Source: Nitrosomonas stercoris
GTDB lineage: Bacteria; Pseudomonadota; Gammaproteobacteria; Burkholderiales; Nitrosomonadaceae
Length of the DNA stretch: 64,000 nucleotides
NCBI GenBank assembly: GCA_006742785.1
Contig: AP019755.1
Location: forward strand, 806,001 to 870,000
Direction of reading: 5' to 3'
In this document: piece by piece, positions 37,428 through 48,071 of the stretch
How the letters are laid out: each line of letters starts with the position of its first letter
How positions within the stretch are numbered: position 1 is the stretch's first letter
Position numbers and translations under genes: made by a program
Notes under the pieces: model-generated
The model's database searches: none
Told to the model about the DNA's origin: nothing
Seen by the model: only the letters and a program-made list of their open reading frames with translations

Positions 37428-37443
37428 TGTTTCACGTGAAACA
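37428..37443. promoter_or_regulatory. parS centromere site
   Basis: TGTTTCACGTGAAACA, a perfect 16-bp match to the conserved bacterial parS consensus. It lies between flgN and mnmG, 2.8 kb from parA and 3.8 kb from the parB gene whose product should bind it. It marks an origin-proximal part of the chromosome. It is the only perfect copy seen in the window. Confidence 0.95.
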
Positions 37444-37649
37444 TTCCTAATTCTCACTTAATCGCCAAAGTTTGTTCGCATTCTAATCTGCAAACAAACA
37501 CAGAATAGCGACAAAGCACCATCATTTAAGTGGCGCGACCTGCTGTTTGCAGTAATTTCATATAAAATACAAACCATACTATCAACAAGTTGTACAGCAC
37601 CCGCTCTAAACTTGTTTCGTCACCACAACATCACTGATAAGCTACAACC

Positions 37650-39581
37650 ATGCACTTTTCAAAAGAATTCGACATTATTATCGTGGGCGGAGGACATGCC
37701 GGCACAGAAGCAGCATTAGCGGCAGCACGCCTTGGACAAAAAACATTACTTCTGACACAAAACCTGGATACGCTCGGGCAAATGTCGTGCAACCCTTCCA
37801 TCGGCGGCATTGGCAAAGGCCATCTAGTCAGAGAAATTGATGCATTGGGAGGAGCCATGGCGCTGGCAATTGATGAGGCCGGCATACAGTTCCGCACCCT
37901 TAATTCCAGCAAAGGCGCCGCTGTACGTGCAACACGTGCTCAGGCTGATCGAATACTTTATCGCCAGGCGATACACAAACGGTTGGAAGCTCAACCTAAT
38001 TTGCTTTTACTGCAATCTACTGTTGATGATCTATTGTTACAAGGTGACAAAATTGTTGGTGTGGTCACGCACCTTGGTATTACCTTTGCAGCACGCGCAG
38101 TTGTGTTAACAGTCGGCACTTTTTTGGGCGGATTAGCACATGTTGGCGATCGCAATTTTCAAGCCGGCAGAATGGGAGATCCTGCATCAGTCAAACTTGC
38201 ACAACGTTTACGCGAGATAGACCTGGCGGTGGGCAGACTTAAAACCGGCACTCCTCCTCGCATAGATGCCAACACGATCGATTTTCGGGAACTACGCGAA
38301 CAACCAGGAGATGAGCCCACTCCAGTGTTTTCTTTTCTAGGAAAGGTAACACAACACCCACAGCAAGTATCATGCTGGCTAACACGCACCAACGAAAAAA
38401 CCCATGAAATCATTCGCACTGGTTTAGATCGTTCTCCTTTGTATACTGGCCAAATAGAAGGTATTGGCCCGCGTTACTGTCCATCTATTGAAGACAAAGT
38501 CGTGCGTTTTTCCGAGCGTGATTCTCATACTGTTTTTTTAGAACCGGAAGGGTTAGGCACCAGTGAAATTTATCCCAATGGCGTTTCAACTAGTTTGCCC
38601 TTTGATATACAGGTTGAATTGGTTCACTCCATTAAAGGCCTGGAGAACGCACATATCACACGCCCAGGTTATGCAATCGAATACGACTATTTTGATCCAC
38701 GCGCACTGAAAAGATCGCTAGAAACCAAAGCAATTGACGGATTGTTCTTTGCTGGACAAATCAACGGCACTACCGGTTATGAAGAAGCAGCAGTGCAAGG
38801 ATTGCTCGCCGGCTTAAACGCTAGCCTTAAACTGAAAGGACAAGCTCCTTGGTGCCCTGGTCGTGACGAAGCCTATCTCGGTGTGCTGATAGATGATCTG
38901 GTGACACGTGGTGTCACAGAACCTTACCGCATGTTTACCAGTCGCGCTGAATTCCGGTTGCAGCTCAGAGAAGACAATGCCGATATGCGATTAACTGAGA
39001 TCGGTTATCAGCTGGGATTGGTCGATGAGGAACGCTGGCAAATTTTCAACGCCAAACGTGAAGCAATTGAGATTGAAAAAGAAAGATTGCGACACACTTG
39101 GGTGTCATCTGCTGTTATTCATAAACTACAGACAGCACAAACTGGTTCTGAACAGTCGGATGATCGCTCTTATTCTCTATATGAATTGCTGCGACGTCCT
39201 GGTGTTCATTATCGGGAATTATTATCATCATCTGCTACGGAACAACCGGAAATAAGCGATCAGGTAGCCCAACAAGTGGAAATAGATGTCAAATATGAAG
39301 GCTACATTGCGCGTCAAAAACAGGAGGTCAAGCGACAAGCGCAATATGAAGCGATGATTTTGCCTCGAGATCTGGATTATAGTACGGTGCATGGGCTTTC
39401 CAATGAAGTGCGACAAAAACTAGGTCAACATCAACCGGAAACCATCGGACAAGCCAGCCGAATTTCTGGCGTGACACCTGCTGCTATTTCACTATTGCTG
39501 GTACACATGAAGCGAGGCGGCGCACATCGCCTAATCACCAAACAGGAAAAAACATATGAATCTGGAAAAACAGTTGCATGA
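37650..39581 (+). CDS. mnmG: tRNA uridine-34 modification enzyme MnmG (GidA)
   Basis: FAD enzyme that, with MnmE, adds carboxymethylaminomethyl to the wobble uridine of certain tRNAs; 643 residues. The FAD-binding start is [40 protein letters not shown] and [20 protein letters not shown] are highly conserved blocks, and [20 protein letters not shown] is the second signature. The C-terminal GidA-associated domain ends in [10 protein letters not shown]. Its end overlaps rsmG by 26 bp. The mnmG-rsmG-parA-parB order is the classic origin-proximal arrangement. Confidence 0.97.
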   Translation: MHFSKEFDIIIVGGGHAGTEAALAAARLGQKTLLLTQNLDTLGQMSCNPSIGGIGKGHLVREIDALGGAMALAIDEAGIQFRTLNSSKGAAVRATRAQADRILYRQAIHKRLEAQPNLLLLQSTVDDLLLQGDKIVGVVTHLGITFAARAVVLTVGTFLGGLAHVGDRNFQAGRMGDPASVKLAQRLREIDLAVGRLKTGTPPRIDANTIDFRELREQPGDEPTPVFSFLGKVTQHPQQVSCWLTRTNEKTHEIIRTGLDRSPLYTGQIEGIGPRYCPSIEDKVVRFSERDSHTVFLEPEGLGTSEIYPNGVSTSLPFDIQVELVHSIKGLENAHITRPGYAIEYDYFDPRALKRSLETKAIDGLFFAGQINGTTGYEEAAVQGLLAGLNASLKLKGQAPWCPGRDEAYLGVLIDDLVTRGVTEPYRMFTSRAEFRLQLREDNADMRLTEIGYQLGLVDEERWQIFNAKREAIEIEKERLRHTWVSSAVIHKLQTAQTGSEQSDDRSYSLYELLRRPGVHYRELLSSSATEQPEISDQVAQQVEIDVKYEGYIARQKQEVKRQAQYEAMILPRDLDYSTVHGLSNEVRQKLGQHQPETIGQASRISGVTPAAISLLLVHMKRGGAHRLITKQEKTYESGKTVA

Positions 39582-40203
39582 AGGACTGGAAGCAATCCCC
39601 GAATTAGCCGCAGATACGACACAATTAAGCCGCCAATTACTGCGTTATATTGAGCTCATTACCAAATGGAATAGCACCCATAACCTGACTTCGGTTAGAA
39701 AACCGGAATCCATGGTCACACGTCACATGCTGGATAGCTTAGCAGTACTACCACATATTGACGGGCCAAATATAGTGGACGTTGGCAGCGGTGCCGGTTT
39801 ACCAGGCATTCCCATCGCACTGGCGCGACCGCAATGGCGAGTAACATTAGTAGAAAGCAACCAAAAGAAAGCTGCTTTTCTGCAGCAAGCTATCATCGAG
39901 CTTGATTTGTCAAACGTCACAATCAAACCTGCACGCGTAGAAAAAACAACTCTAGAAAATAAAACCAACACGGTTATTTCACGTGCATTTTCCAATTTAG
40001 AACGCTTTATGCAGTTATCCAAGCATTTGTGCGCAAGCGACGCTCATTGCCGCTTTGTCGCAATGAAAGGAGCATTTCCAGATATGGAATTGATGCAACT
40101 CCCACAAGAATTTGTAGTTGAAACCATTATTGCTGTTACTGTTCCTGGTTTGAAAGCAAAACGTCATCTGATTGTCATGCGCCATCATCCAAATGAAAAT
40201 TAA
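39556..40203 (+). CDS. rsmG: 16S rRNA (guanine-527-N7) methyltransferase RsmG (GidB)
   Basis: SAM-dependent methyltransferase acting on G527 of 16S rRNA; 215 residues as expected. It shows the family pattern [20 protein letters not shown], then the SAM-binding motif [35 protein letters not shown] and [15 protein letters not shown]. The first ATG lies inside the end of mnmG (26-bp overlap), consistent with translational coupling. parA follows after 39 bp. Confidence 0.96.
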   Translation: MNLEKQLHEGLEAIPELAADTTQLSRQLLRYIELITKWNSTHNLTSVRKPESMVTRHMLDSLAVLPHIDGPNIVDVGSGAGLPGIPIALARPQWRVTLVESNQKKAAFLQQAIIELDLSNVTIKPARVEKTTLENKTNTVISRAFSNLERFMQLSKHLCASDAHCRFVAMKGAFPDMELMQLPQEFVVETIIAVTVPGLKAKRHLIVMRHHPNEN

Positions 40204-40242
40204 AAGATCGCTAATTTTGGATTCAAACCGCTCGATAGCTTA

Positions 40243-41010
40243 ATGGCCAAGATACTCGCAATCGCTAATCAGAAAGGAGGAGTAGGTAAAACAACTACCA
40301 GCATCAACCTGGCGGCCAGCTTGGTCAAACTAGGTAAGCGTGTGTTGTTAGTAGATCTAGATCCACAAGGCAACACAACCATGGGTAGTGGCATCAACAA
40401 GCATCAGCTTGATGGCAGTGTTTACCAGGTTTTACTAGGCGAACGAGCACTCGTTGATGTACGTGTATCCACTCAACCAGGTCAATATGATCTGCTGCCT
40501 GCCAATCGTAATCTGGCAGGTGCAGAAGTGGAAATGGTAGCGCTGAAACAACGTGAATTTCGCCTCAAACAAGCTTTGCAATCTATTCAGACCGAATATG
40601 ATTTCATTTTGATTGATTGTCCACCTGCTCTCAACTTGCTAACGTTAAACGGATTATGTGCTGCACATGCTGTTATCATCCCCATGCAATGTGAATACTA
40701 TGCACTGGAAGGGCTAAGCGATCTAGTCAATACGATCAAAAGAGTACGCACAGGAGGTCTGAATCCAGCTATTCGGATCGAAGGCTTGCTACGCACCATG
40801 TTTGATCCGCGTAATCTGTTGTCACAGCAAGTATCTGATCAATTAAAACAGCATTTTAGCAACAAGGTCTACCAAACAATCATTCCTCGTAATATCCGAT
40901 TAGCGGAAGCACCTGGATTCGGAATGCCGGCGCTTTATCACAATCCACGATCTCGAGGAGCCAAAGCATATCTGGAATTAGCCAGCGAAATTCTGACTGC
41001 AACTAATTAG
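40243..41010 (+). CDS. parA: Chromosome partitioning ATPase ParA (Soj)
   Basis: ATPase that moves ParB-parS complexes to segregate new origins; 255 residues. The deviant Walker A is ANQKGGVGKTTTSINLAASL, VLLVDLDPQGNTTMGSG is the A' motif, and FILIDCPPALNLLTLNGLCA is Walker B. No long N-terminal extension is present, so it is the short chromosomal (Soj) type. parB does not follow directly: 223 bp intervene, mostly occupied by a degenerate 152-bp repeat. Confidence 0.97.
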   Translation: MAKILAIANQKGGVGKTTTSINLAASLVKLGKRVLLVDLDPQGNTTMGSGINKHQLDGSVYQVLLGERALVDVRVSTQPGQYDLLPANRNLAGAEVEMVALKQREFRLKQALQSIQTEYDFILIDCPPALNLLTLNGLCAAHAVIIPMQCEYYALEGLSDLVNTIKRVRTGGLNPAIRIEGLLRTMFDPRNLLSQQVSDQLKQHFSNKVYQTIIPRNIRLAEAPGFGMPALYHNPRSRGAKAYLELASEILTATN

Positions 41011-41040
41011 CTATGGCCAATAATCACCATACAGATCACT

Positions 41041-41192
41041 GAAAATCTGTTCAATATTTCACCGAAAGACGCACAACGACATTAAAATTGAACCTCAAAT
41101 ACTTTCATTACACGCTTCAACGAACACGCTCTGCTTCTCCACTCAATTTCATCCGGTGCCGTTTTTTCTTGCATGAAACCTTGAACAAATTC
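41041..41192. repeat. Degenerate MITE-like repeat between parA and parB
   Basis: This sequence aligns end to end with the reverse complement of the 141-bp unit at 30978-31118. It starts GAAAATCTGTTCAATATTTC (for GAACCTGTTCAATATCTT) and ends TTGAACAAATTC (for TTGAACAGGTTC). Internal blocks such as aaattgaac and ctcaattt also correspond. Many substitutions show that it is old and no longer mobile. It fills most of the 223-bp parA-parB spacer. Confidence 0.65.
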
Positions 41193-41233
41193 CCAAAAAT
41201 CTCTGAAAATATTTTTAAGCAGGTGTAATTACT

Positions 41234-42067
41234 ATGGCAAAACCTAAAGGACTCGGACGAGGATTAGACGCGTTACTGGCAGATAATTCTCAAGAAACAG
41301 ATTCACTACAGAATCTAGCAATAAATTTACTGCAATCAGGAAAATATCAACCCAGAACCAAAATGGACGAAGCTTCATTGCAAGATTTGGCTGAATCAAT
41401 CAAGGCACAAGGAATCATGCAACCGATCCTGGTACGGCCACTCGTTGTCGGCAACTATGAAATTATTGCTGGAGAGCGGCGCTGGCGTGCTGCCAAAATT
41501 GCTGGTTTGGAACAAATTCCAGCGATTGTACGTGATATACCAGATGAATCAGCATTAGCATTATCACTGATTGAAAATATCCAGCGTGAAGATCTTAATC
41601 CACTAGAAGTGGCAGCTGGTATTCAACGCCTGATTGAAGAATTTGGCATGACCCATCTCACGGCCGGCCAAGCACTGGGTTATTCTCGCAGCGCCATCTC
41701 CAACCTATTGCGCTTGCTGAACCTAGCCATTCCGGTACAAGAATTGATTATGCAAGGAAAAATTGACATGGGGCACGGGCGGGCGCTGCTCCCACTTGAT
41801 GTTGAAAAACAAATAAGCATTGCACAGTTGATCATACAAAGACAGTTGTCTGTACGTGAAACCGAGAATCTGATTAAACGAATCAACCAAGTATCGCCTA
41901 CCAGAAAACCATCTTCTCCTGATCGAGATTTATTGCGCTTGCAAGAAGATATCTCTGCTCGCTTAGGAGCCAATGTGACAATCAAACAGGGAAAAAAAGG
42001 TGCTGGCAACGTTGTGATACATTACACCAGCTTGGAACAGCTGGATGGAATTCTTGCGAAACTATAA
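41234..42067 (+). CDS. parB: Chromosome partitioning protein ParB (Spo0J)
   Basis: DNA-binding CTPase-type protein that loads on parS; 277 residues. The N-terminus KPKGLGRGLDALLADN is the usual ParA-stimulating segment. The ParB/Sulfiredoxin-like domain shows LQDLAESIKAQGIMQPILVR and the nucleotide motif EIIAGERRWRAAKIAGLEQI. ENIQREDLNPLEVAAGIQRL leads to the HTH, which includes ALGYSRSAISNLLRLLNLA. The C-terminal dimerisation part is present. parS lies at 37428-37443. The distance from parA suggests that the two may not be tightly co-transcribed here. Confidence 0.96.
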   Translation: MAKPKGLGRGLDALLADNSQETDSLQNLAINLLQSGKYQPRTKMDEASLQDLAESIKAQGIMQPILVRPLVVGNYEIIAGERRWRAAKIAGLEQIPAIVRDIPDESALALSLIENIQREDLNPLEVAAGIQRLIEEFGMTHLTAGQALGYSRSAISNLLRLLNLAIPVQELIMQGKIDMGHGRALLPLDVEKQISIAQLIIQRQLSVRETENLIKRINQVSPTRKPSSPDRDLLRLQEDISARLGANVTIKQGKKGAGNVVIHYTSLEQLDGILAKL

Positions 42068-42207
42068 GCTCTGCATAATAAAACTCGCTTATAAAAGCGT
42101 TTTAAGGCGTTAAAATCGATGTCCGTATATTTATAGTATGTTTTTCTGCTTTACCGCTCAATTTTGCCCGTTATTGACGTATTCGCTACAATCTTGAATA
42201 AAATTTC
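42068..42207. repeat. Second degenerate MITE-like repeat, after parB
   Basis: About 140 bp directly after the parB stop can be aligned to the reverse complement of the unit at 30978-31118 through blocks ggcgttaaaatc, tagtatg, ctcaattttgcc, acgtattc and atcttgaataaaattt. The left end is poorly preserved and no target duplication can be seen. A short inverted pair AGCTAA/TTAGCT follows at about 42262-42283 in the remaining spacer before mltD. Confidence 0.55.
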
Positions 42208-42339
42208 AAAAACAAACAGCGCAACACCACTTCAGAAGATTGGTAGACATTACCCAGACAAGCTAACCGTTCACGATTAGCTGCAAAGCCACACTACCAC
42301 GCTAATAAGCTGTTTGAGCGCGGCACAACAACAATATCC

Positions 42340-43719
42340 TCAAGAAGGATAAAGATCGCTGAAAGGTTTAGTTAGTTTGAGAGGCAGTTTCTGCCCAATA
42401 GAAAGGCGATCACTGCCTTTATTCCAGGAACGAATCGCATTGATATCAATACCATAGCGTCTTGCGATTGCCGCAAGCGTATCTCCTTTTCGAACTGTAT
42501 AGATAACATGCTTTGTTGTTTCTGTTGTTTTCGCTGGTTGTATTACCGATGTTTTTAGCAAGTTATGTGCTAAATAGGTTCGCTCCCTGATGCTATTACC
42601 ATTGCGTGGTACTAGCAGCGTTTGGCCTGATTTCAATTTGGCTTGTACAGAGAGATCGTTAATTCGCGCCAATTTTGTAACGGAGATACGATATTTGCTC
42701 GACAAATCTTGCAATGTATCAGTTGGTTGCACTTGATAAGCCTGCCAGGAAACCAGTGTTTTGTCATAACTTTCCAGATTGTCTACAAAAGTTTTGATTT
42801 TGGTAGCAGGTAACAGCAACGTGCGAGGCGATTCTTCTGCCTTAATAACTGGGCGATGATAGGCTGGGTTGAGCGCGTTGAATTCGCTTTCAGAAATACC
42901 CGCTAATCTCGCAGCTAATTGCACATCAATTTGCTGCGTAATGGTAATTTGTTCAAAGTAAGGTCGATTGGGAATGGGTTTTAGCTTAATACCGTAGCGG
43001 CGAGGATTTGCGATAATATTTCTGATAGCGATCAATTTGGAGATATAGTGCTTGGTTTCCGCGGGCAAACTAATGTGGCGATAACTTACCGATTTATTTC
43101 CGCCATGCTCTTCATCAATTGCTTTTTTAAGCGCGCCTTGTCCCCAGTTATACGCAGCAAAAGCGAGCTTCCAGTTACCAAACATTCTGTGCAACATTTG
43201 CAGATAATCCAGTGCTGCTTGTGTCGCGGCAATGACATCGCGCCGTTCATCGTGCCACCAGTTTTGCTCTAATCCAAACGCTTTGGCAGTAGTAGGAATG
43301 AACTGCCATAACCCTGCTGCGTGTTTATGCGAGTAAGCATCGGGGTCAAAAGCACTTTCAACGATTGGTAATAATGCAATCTCCGCCGGCATACCGCGGC
43401 GTTCGACTTCCTCAATGATATAAAACAAATAGCGTTGACTACGTTCAGCGATACGATCAAAAAAACGCTGGCTTTTACTGAATTCCTGCTCATGAAACTT
43501 GATTTCTGGACTGGATGCAGCAGTCAAAGAAAATTTTGATCGAATACGCGCCCATAAATCATCTTGCTGGACAGGTGCTTGCATTTCATAAGGCTTGGTC
43601 TCCAGAACAGCAAGATGATCATTTTTTTCTAAAGGTTTTTCTGCTAGCGCCGTAACAGGAGAAGATGCAAATATAAAGATTGTTGTTAGTATCAATAAGG
43701 GATTTGATTTTTTCTTCAT
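42340..43719 (-). CDS. mltD: Membrane-bound lytic murein transglycosylase D with LysM repeats
   Basis: Cleaves the glycan chains of peptidoglycan in the periplasm. The signal region is MKKKSNPLLILTTIFIFASS. The SLT domain shows LPIVESAFDPDAYSHKHAAG with catalytic Glu, followed by LWQFIPTTAKAFGLEQNWWH and AFAAYNWGQGALKKAI. Two LysM domains follow: one around YQVQPTDTLQDLSSKYRISV, the other around YTVRKGDTLAAIARRYGIDI. At 459 residues it has the MltD layout. It is transcribed alone, convergent with parB. Confidence 0.93.
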   Translation of the reverse strand: MKKKSNPLLILTTIFIFASSPVTALAEKPLEKNDHLAVLETKPYEMQAPVQQDDLWARIRSKFSLTAASSPEIKFHEQEFSKSQRFFDRIAERSQRYLFYIIEEVERRGMPAEIALLPIVESAFDPDAYSHKHAAGLWQFIPTTAKAFGLEQNWWHDERRDVIAATQAALDYLQMLHRMFGNWKLAFAAYNWGQGALKKAIDEEHGGNKSVSYRHISLPAETKHYISKLIAIRNIIANPRRYGIKLKPIPNRPYFEQITITQQIDVQLAARLAGISESEFNALNPAYHRPVIKAEESPRTLLLPATKIKTFVDNLESYDKTLVSWQAYQVQPTDTLQDLSSKYRISVTKLARINDLSVQAKLKSGQTLLVPRNGNSIRERTYLAHNLLKTSVIQPAKTTETTKHVIYTVRKGDTLAAIARRYGIDINAIRSWNKGSDRLSIGQKLPLKLTKPFSDLYPS

Positions 43720-44030
43720 GCCGAATTTGAAGTGAACAAAGTGCCCACATAATTTTATGAAGACAAAAGGTTGGTCACAATTCTATTTTTAATTCTTAAG
43801 TAAACCAACCGGCCCGCTGTTATTTTAACTCATTTTTCAATCTATCATTGGCCGATTAGATGAAAAATCTCCTTTTAACATCAACAAAAGTAAAAAATTA
43901 TGCTTTATAAATAAACGCCTTACGCTGATTTGCAACATAAAAACAACAAGTTGTTCAGAAATTCCTTGAACAAATTCTCAGAATCTGCTCAAGGCTCCAA
44001 TCAAGAAAAATATTGTGAATTTTTGAGCAA
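43720..44030. other. AT-rich intergenic stretch between mltD and nrdB
   Basis: Holds the mltD promoter region and the nrdB 3' flank. Near 43948-44000 the text ccttgaacaaattctcagaatct resembles the right end of the degenerate repeat at 41041-41192 in part (ccttgaacaaattc), suggesting a small fragment of the same repeat family. ACAACAAGTTGTT at about 43939-43955 is a short palindrome. No gene seen. Confidence 0.4.
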
Positions 44031-45173
44031 TCAATCCCAGCTCAATACCCCCCCTGTCTGATACTCGATTACACGCGTTTCAAAGAAATTCTTTTCCTTT
44101 TTCAAATCCATCATTTCCGACATCCATGGGAAAGGATTGGTGGCTTCAGGGAAGAGTGGATCCAACCCAATTTGATGACTGCGACGACTGATAATAAAAC
44201 GTAGATATTCCTTGAACATGGGCGCATTCAATCCCAGCACACCACGCGGCATAGTATCTTCCGCATAACGATATTCCAGTTCCACCGCCTGGTGCATTAA
44301 TGCTGTGATTTCTTCGCGGAATTCGCGTGTCCACAAGTGAGGATTTTCCAGTTTAATCTGGTTAATAACGTCAATACCAAAATTGCAATGCATGGATTCG
44401 TCACGCAAAATATATTGATATTGCTCAGCGGCACCGGTCATCTTATTTTGTCGGCCCAAAGCCAGAATTTGTACAAAGCCAACATAGAAAAATAATCCTT
44501 CCATAATGCAGGCAAATACGATCAGACTTTTCAATAGCTGTTGATCCGTTTCCAAAGTGCCTGTCTCAAATTCAGGATCGGTCAACGTATCAATAAATGG
44601 AATCAGAAACTCATCCTTATCACGAATGGATTTAATCTCACGATAGGCATTGAATATTTCTCCTTCATCCAGACCAATAGATTCAACAATATATTGATAG
44701 GCATGGGTATGAATAGCTTCCTCGAATGCCTGACGCAACAAATATTGACGGCATTCCGGATTAGTAATATGCCGATACGTGCCTAGTACAATATTGTTGG
44801 CTGCCAGTGAATCGGCGGTCACAAAAAAACCGAGATTACGTTTAACAATACGGCGCTCATCTTCCGTCAAACCGTTAGGATCTTTCCACAAAGCAACGTC
44901 ACGCGTCATATTAATTTCCTGTGGCATCCAGTGATTAGCACAAGCTGCCAGGTATTTTTCCCATGCCCACTTGTATTTGAATGGCACCAGCTGATTAACA
45001 TCCGCCTTGCAATTAATAATCTGTTTATCTTCTACTGACACCCGTCTATGAGCAACAGTAGATGCCTCGTTCTCAGAAAGCGCGTGCTGTTCCTGTTCAC
45101 TTCCCAATTTTTGCTGCGGAATAGAGGTTGGAATATTTTTGGGTTGTAGCACTTCATCTTCAAAATTCAACAT
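44031..45173 (-). CDS. nrdB: Class Ia ribonucleotide reductase, beta subunit
   Basis: Radical-bearing diiron subunit that makes deoxyribonucleotides with NrdA; 380 residues. Metal-site segments are [32 protein letters not shown] and [14 protein letters not shown]. The pattern E-A-I-H-T-H-A-Y places a Tyr where the radical residue is expected, so it is the tyrosyl type rather than the Phe-substituted class Ic seen in Chlamydia-like sequences. GGAG precedes the ATG. It lies 51 bp downstream of nrdA on the same strand. Confidence 0.95.
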   Translation of the reverse strand: MLNFEDEVLQPKNIPTSIPQQKLGSEQEQHALSENEASTVAHRRVSVEDKQIINCKADVNQLVPFKYKWAWEKYLAACANHWMPQEINMTRDVALWKDPNGLTEDERRIVKRNLGFFVTADSLAANNIVLGTYRHITNPECRQYLLRQAFEEAIHTHAYQYIVESIGLDEGEIFNAYREIKSIRDKDEFLIPFIDTLTDPEFETGTLETDQQLLKSLIVFACIMEGLFFYVGFVQILALGRQNKMTGAAEQYQYILRDESMHCNFGIDVINQIKLENPHLWTREFREEITALMHQAVELEYRYAEDTMPRGVLGLNAPMFKEYLRFIISRRSHQIGLDPLFPEATNPFPWMSEMMDLKKEKNFFETRVIEYQTGGVLSWD

Positions 45174-45224
45174 GGTTTTTGCTCCTTTTGATATTTTCGT
45201 ATTCGCTGGAATCTGTTTAATTGC

Positions 45225-48071
45225 TTATTGACATGCCTCGCATTCCGGATCATCAATAGCACACTGATTCATGGCAGCATAGCCATCCTGCTGTGCAGGT
45301 ACAGCATTCAATGCGCCAGTATGTACAGTTGATTTTTCGGCGGTTGTCGCACCCAGTGCACGCAAGTAATAGGTTGTTTTCAAACCACGCAACCAGGCTA
45401 ACCGATACAAATCATCCATTTTTTTGCCAGATGCGCCTGACATATATAGATTGAGTGATTGCGCCTGATCAATCCATTTTTGCCTTCTGGCGGCGGCTTC
45501 CACCAGCCAGCGCGGATCAATCTCAAATGCGGTTATATATTGAGCACGCAGATCCTCGGGAATGCGATCAATTTTGCTGGTTGCGCCATCGTAATGTTTA
45601 AGATCAGCAATCATGACTTCATCCCATAAATCCTGCGCTTTTAGATCGTCTACCAGCCACTGATTGACAATCGTAAATTCACCAGAAAGATTGGATTTGA
45701 CATATAAATTCTGATAAGTCGGCTCGATACTGGCTGAAACACCGATGATGTTGGAAATAGTGGCTGTCGGTGCAATCGCCAAACAATTGGAATTACGCAT
45801 GCCGTGTTGTTTGATGCGCTCACGCAATGGTGCCCAATCCAGTGTGGATGATGTATCTGTTTCCAGATGGCCACCGCGTTCTTCTGCCAGAAGCGCTAAC
45901 GAATCCTGTGGCAAGATGCCACGATCCCATAAACTGCCACGATAAGTAGCATAAGTACCGCGCTCTTCTGCCAGCTCAGTAGATGCCCAGTAAGCATGGT
46001 AAGCCACAGCTTCCATGGAGCGATCAGCAAATTCCACTGCTTCTTGAGAGGCATAGGAAATGCCCAGTTTATGCAGACTATCCTGGAACCCCATAATGCC
46101 TAATCCAACCGGGCGATGGCGCAAATTAGCATTGCGTGCTTTTGCTACTGCGTAAAAATTGATGTCAATCACATTATCCAGCATACGCATAGCAGTCGTA
46201 ATGGTCTGCTTGAGTTTAGCCAGATCCAGTTGGCCATCAATCACATGCGCTGGCAGATTGATTGAACCCAGATTACATACAGCAATTTCCTTGTCGCTGG
46301 TATTAAGCGTGATTTCTGTACACAAATTGGAGCTATGCACTACACCCACATGATTTTGTGGTGAACGAATATTGCACGGATCCTTGAAAGTAATCCACGG
46401 ATGACCGGTTTCAAACAGCATGGTTAACATCTTGCGCCACAACTGCTTGGCTGGAATACGCTTATACAACTCCAACTCGCCCCGTGCCGCCTTTTCTTCA
46501 TAGGCAATATAAGCTTCTTCAAATGCTTTGCCATATTTCTCATGCAGATCTGGCGTATCAGAAGGTGAAAACAGCGTCCATTCCTGATCATCCAGCATGC
46601 GTTTGACAAATAAATCCGGCACCCAAACCGCTGTGTTCATGTCATGAGTACGGCGACGATCATCCCCGGTGTTCTTGCGCAGTTCCAGAAACTCCTCAAT
46701 ATCCAGATGCCAGGTTTCCAGGTAAGCACATACTGCTCCCTTGCGTTTACCGCCCTGATTCACTGCCACTGCTGTATCGGATACCACCTTGAGAAACGGC
46801 ACCACCCCTTGTGATTTGCCATTGGTACCCTTGATACGCGCACCCATCGCTCGCACCGGCGTCCAATCATTACCCAGCCCGCCTGCAAATTTGGAAAGTA
46901 GCGCATTTTCCTTAATGGCTTCATAAATACCATCCAAACTATCCGGCACGGTACTCAAATAGCAGGAAGAAAGCTGTGAACGGCGAGTACCGGAATTAAA
47001 CAAGGTTGGCGTCGAACTCATGAAATCAAATTTTGACAACAAGTGATAAAACTCAATGGCGCGCGCTTCGCGGTCAATTTCGTTCAAGGCCAGCCCCATG
47101 GCGACCCGCATAAAGAACGCTTGAGGTAATTCAATACGCTGCTCAGAAATATGTAGAAAATAGCGGTCATACAAAGTTTGCAAGCCAAGGTAGCTGAATT
47201 GCAAATCGCGATCTGCCACTAATGTTTCCGCCAGTCGCGCCAGATCAAACTGTCCTAAACGCTCATCTAACAACCCAGCCTCAATGCCACGCTGAATAAA
47301 TCCCGGAAAATAATCCGCATACTGTGCGCGCATGGTTTCATGTGAAACCTCCTCACCCAATACTTCATAACGAATATCATCCAGCAGCAAGCGCGCGGTG
47401 ACAAAACTATAAGCTGGCTCTTTTTCAATGAGCGCACGCGCAGATAAAATGGCAGATTTTCTAACTTCCTCCGCAGGCACGCCATCATACAAATCTCGCA
47501 ACATTGCCTTAACAATGATTTCAGCATGCACCGCTTCACCTAATTGTTGACAAGCAGATTCAATACGAGCAGTCAATTGAGCAGGATCTAACGGAATCCT
47601 TTGGCCATTTTCTACAATATGCAGCACCGACTGAGTTACATCCGGCTGTTTCTTCTTCTGCCGAGCGCGCTCGCGTGCCCGTTCTTCGCGATACAACACA
47701 TAAGCACGTGCTACATCATGATCGCCCGAACGCATTAATCCTAATTCCACCTGATCCTGAATATCTTCAATGTGGAACGTGCCTCCTTCCGGGCGGCGGC
47801 GCGTCAACGCATGGATCACCTCATCAGTCAGCCGTGCCACAATTTCGCGCATACTGGATGAAACTGCGCTTTGCCCACCTCGCACCGCGATAAATGCCTT
47901 GGTCATCGCAATAGAAATTTTGATCGGTTCAAAAGCCACCACCGCACCATTACGGCGAATCACCTTGTATTGCGAAAAATCCTGTTTTGCCACTGGCAAA
48001 TCAGTCATGGTTTTCAAAAAATCGTTCTGAGGAGTAGGAGCGGGTGAAAGGGTATCTGTAGCAAGCTGCAT
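45225..48071 (-). CDS. nrdA: Class Ia ribonucleotide reductase, alpha subunit with two ATP-cones
   Basis: Catalytic subunit reducing ribonucleoside diphosphates; 948 residues, longer than E. coli NrdA (about 760). The excess is N-terminal: a first ATP-cone around KVIRRNGAVVAFEPIKISIA and a second around VLHIVENGQRIPLDPAQLTA. Active-site cysteine regions are RRSQLSSCYLSTVPDSLDG, SSNLCTEITLN and EIAVCNLGSINLPAH. The C-terminal Cys pair CEACQ would transfer electrons. Double-cone NrdA proteins bind dATP for allosteric shut-off. AGGAG precedes the ATG. nrdB follows. Confidence 0.96.
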   Translation of the reverse strand: MQLATDTLSPAPTPQNDFLKTMTDLPVAKQDFSQYKVIRRNGAVVAFEPIKISIAMTKAFIAVRGGQSAVSSSMREIVARLTDEVIHALTRRRPEGGTFHIEDIQDQVELGLMRSGDHDVARAYVLYREERARERARQKKKQPDVTQSVLHIVENGQRIPLDPAQLTARIESACQQLGEAVHAEIIVKAMLRDLYDGVPAEEVRKSAILSARALIEKEPAYSFVTARLLLDDIRYEVLGEEVSHETMRAQYADYFPGFIQRGIEAGLLDERLGQFDLARLAETLVADRDLQFSYLGLQTLYDRYFLHISEQRIELPQAFFMRVAMGLALNEIDREARAIEFYHLLSKFDFMSSTPTLFNSGTRRSQLSSCYLSTVPDSLDGIYEAIKENALLSKFAGGLGNDWTPVRAMGARIKGTNGKSQGVVPFLKVVSDTAVAVNQGGKRKGAVCAYLETWHLDIEEFLELRKNTGDDRRRTHDMNTAVWVPDLFVKRMLDDQEWTLFSPSDTPDLHEKYGKAFEEAYIAYEEKAARGELELYKRIPAKQLWRKMLTMLFETGHPWITFKDPCNIRSPQNHVGVVHSSNLCTEITLNTSDKEIAVCNLGSINLPAHVIDGQLDLAKLKQTITTAMRMLDNVIDINFYAVAKARNANLRHRPVGLGIMGFQDSLHKLGISYASQEAVEFADRSMEAVAYHAYWASTELAEERGTYATYRGSLWDRGILPQDSLALLAEERGGHLETDTSSTLDWAPLRERIKQHGMRNSNCLAIAPTATISNIIGVSASIEPTYQNLYVKSNLSGEFTIVNQWLVDDLKAQDLWDEVMIADLKHYDGATSKIDRIPEDLRAQYITAFEIDPRWLVEAAARRQKWIDQAQSLNLYMSGASGKKMDDLYRLAWLRGLKTTYYLRALGATTAEKSTVHTGALNAVPAQQDGYAAMNQCAIDDPECEACQ

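Noticed and set aside
37353-37649. Replication origin between flgN and mnmG
   Set aside because: The parS site and mnmG suggest an origin-proximal place, but no cluster of DnaA boxes (TTATCCACA-like) and no AT-rich unwinding element were seen.
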